Below, piece after piece: positions 6,206 through 7,270 of a stretch of DNA of 7,270 nucleotides. The translations under genes and the position numbers were made by a program. How positions within the stretch are numbered: the stretch's first letter is position 1; every line of letters begins with the position of its first letter. The stretch lies in NCBI GenBank assembly GCA_902474645.1, contig CABRWN010000109.1, positions 1 through 7,270 of the forward strand. The letters are read 5' to 3'. The DNA is from an uncultured Collinsella sp. GTDB taxonomy: Bacteria; Actinomycetota; Coriobacteriia; Coriobacteriales; Coriobacteriaceae. The notes under the pieces were generated by a model, which did no database searches, was not told where the DNA came from, and worked only from the letters and a program-made list of their open reading frames with translations.

Positions 6206-6236
6206 ACTTGGTATACTTGCATTAGTGCTACCAAGT
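6206..6236 (+). promoter_or_regulatory. Predicted promoter of the surface protein gene flanked by an inverted repeat
   Basis: TGGTATACT (6209-6217) is an extended -10 element (TGn then TATACT), with no good -35 box 16-18 bp upstream. A perfect 8-bp inverted repeat, ACTTGGTA (6206-6213) and TACCAAGT (6229-6236), with a 15-nt spacer encloses the -10 box and the expected transcript start near 6224. This is the classic place for a repressor site, or the repeat could form a leader hairpin. A small perfect palindrome, GGTCGACC (6198-6205), directly adjoins the left arm. Confidence 0.45.
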
Positions 6237-6267
6237 TAGTCGCCGACCCTTGAAATGAGGTGCCGAG

Positions 6268-7270
6268 ATGAACGACATTCTCGCAAGAAGAGCAAGACGA
6301 GCAACTGTGGGCATCGCCCTTTCCGCGGCACTTGTCGCGGGAATCGCCCCCGCAACGGCGATCGCGGCAGAAACCAGCTCCCCCACCGGTGCAGCCGTTT
6401 CGCAGACGAGCGCCACCAGCGACAATTCGGGCGCCCCGCAGACAGAAGATGCGGCCGCCGCAAAAGAAAAAGCGTATGCAGCCATGCAGGAAGCGCTCAA
6501 AAAACTCGAGGCCGCAAAAAACGCCGCAAGTCCCGAGAAAATTGCGAGATTCAATGATGACATTGCCCGTTTTCAAGAGCTCCGCGACAAGATGGCGGCG
6601 CAAGCCGCCGAAGAGAGGGAACTCCTTCCCACCATGCAAGCGGACATCGATGCAGCCCAAGCCAAATACGACGGGGCCATCAACCGGGTAAGCGAGCTCC
6701 AGGCAGAATTAGACAAGAAACTTGAGATGCTTAAGACACTCGAAGCACTCGGCTACGAGGAGTTTGTCGAAACTGTTAAACAGCAAATAAAGCAGTTGCA
6801 CAGTGAGATCATATCGGCAAAAACGCAAGTAAACTCTTGCGAAACGGAGCTCCGCGAGTTCCAGTACCGCCTCAGAAATCAGGAAAGACGAGTTAATAAC
6901 TGTGAACGTGCTGTAGAGAAATATAAAGCCGATATCGACCGGTTCACAGCCTGGCGAGATGCGCTCCTCGACAATTTGAAAAAAGCGCAAACGGCCTATG
7001 ACGACGCCTGCAAGGCATACGAAGAGGCGAAAGCCGCGGCAGACAAGGCCACCTCGCCCGAGATAACGCAACCGACCGAGACGACGCCTCCCTCCAACTC
7101 GGCGCAACCGGCCGAGGCGACACAGCCCGTCAGCTCGCCCGCGACCGGCAAAAATACCCCGCCAAGCTCCACCAAGCAGGCGAACTCGAGCAGCGGCAAG
7201 CAAGCAAATACGACCACCGGCAAGCTCGCAAACACAGGCGACACAGCACCGAGCGCAATCGCACTCGCAG
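6268..7270 (+). CDS. Secreted coiled-coil surface protein with LANTG sortase motif (3' end outside window)
   Basis: I do not recognise a named family. The open frame runs 334 codons to the window edge without a stop. The ATG at 6268 follows GAGGTG (6257-6262). Residues 1-34 form a signal peptide: an Arg-rich start, a hydrophobic stretch TVGIALSAALVAGIAPA, then a cleavage region AIAA before ETSS. A Ser/Thr/Ala-rich linker runs to about residue 60. Residues 61-260 are Lys/Glu/Ala/Leu-rich and almost free of Pro, as in a long alpha-helical coiled coil. Residues 262-318 are a Pro/Thr/Ser-rich, wall-spanning type linker that ends in 8-residue repeats. LANTG (320-324) followed by D and the start of an apolar stretch fits an LPXTG-like sorting signal, so the protein is probably fixed to the cell wall by a sortase. 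Three cysteines (191, 212, 248) are unusual for such a protein. Codons in the middle of the helical part look more AT-rich than in the ABC genes. An adhesin or structural stalk role is inference. Confidence 0.85.
   Translation, partial: MNDILARRARRATVGIALSAALVAGIAPATAIAAETSSPTGAAVSQTSATSDNSGAPQTEDAAAAKEKAYAAMQEALKKLEAAKNAASPEKIARFNDDIARFQELRDKMAAQAAEERELLPTMQADIDAAQAKYDGAINRVSELQAELDKKLEMLKTLEALGYEEFVETVKQQIKQLHSEIISAKTQVNSCETELREFQYRLRNQERRVNNCERAVEKYKADIDRFTAWRDALLDNLKKAQTAYDDACKAYEEAKAAADKATSPEITQPTETTPPSNSAQPAEATQPVSSPATGKNTPPSSTKQANSSSGKQANTTTGKLANTGDTAPSAIALA
7174..7239 (+). repeat. 24-bp coding repeats leading into the sorting motif
   Basis: Three consecutive in-frame units encode KQANSSSG (7174-7197), KQANTTTG (7198-7221) and KLANTG (7222-7239). 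The first two are 24 bp long. The third is two codons shorter and contains the LANTG sorting motif. Synonymous codons differ between units, so the repeat is more conserved in protein than in DNA. Confidence 0.65.

Noticed and set aside
6163..7203. Minus-strand open frames opposite the surface protein gene
   Set aside because: Products are Cys/Gly/Arg/Phe-rich shadow sequence. The plus strand has a ribosome binding site, signal peptide, coiled coil and sorting motif in one continuous frame.

Overview
The window is GC-rich bacterial DNA with short, AT-richer intergenic gaps. It most resembles an intestinal coriobacterium of the Collinsella type. This rests on the high-GC codon bias, a secreted surface protein with an LANTGD-style sorting signal, and a TM287/288-type heterodimeric ABC exporter. 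The assignment is an inference from style; there is no rRNA or marker gene to confirm it.

Layout, left to right. (1) Positions 1-40 hold a hairpin, probably the terminator of the minus-strand gene at 128-679. That gene encodes a small flavodoxin-like protein resembling the family that contains BilS. (2) Positions 680-1025 are a divergent regulatory region. They hold a palindrome and a hairpin over the flavodoxin promoter, then six tandem 23-bp repeats at 842-979 that run into the promoter of the next gene. (3) Positions 1026-2291 (+) encode an AAA+ ATPase fused to a DUF4143 domain with a complete PD-(D/E)XK-like motif. (4) Positions 2320-6051 (-) are a two-gene operon for a heterodimeric ABC exporter. 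The upstream half-transporter has a degenerate ATPase site. The downstream one has the catalytically competent Walker B and switch residues, and its start codon directly abuts the upstream stop codon (TAGATG). (5) Positions 6052-6267 are a second divergent regulatory region with promoters on both strands and an 8-bp inverted repeat. (6) Positions 6268-7270 (+) encode a secreted coiled-coil protein, cut off by the window edge just after an LANTG sortase motif.

How the genes relate. The two ABC genes form one functional unit. The flavodoxin, the ATPase and the surface protein each look like a single transcription unit with its own promoter, and nothing links them functionally. The strongest candidate for something undescribed is the exactly phased 23-bp repeat array in front of the AAA+/DUF4143 gene. 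It looks like a multi-site operator or iteron-like binding array, perhaps recognised by the ATPase itself. Second is the surface protein: a long secreted coiled coil with heptad-phased cysteines, whose sorting motif looks like the last copy of a short peptide repeat.
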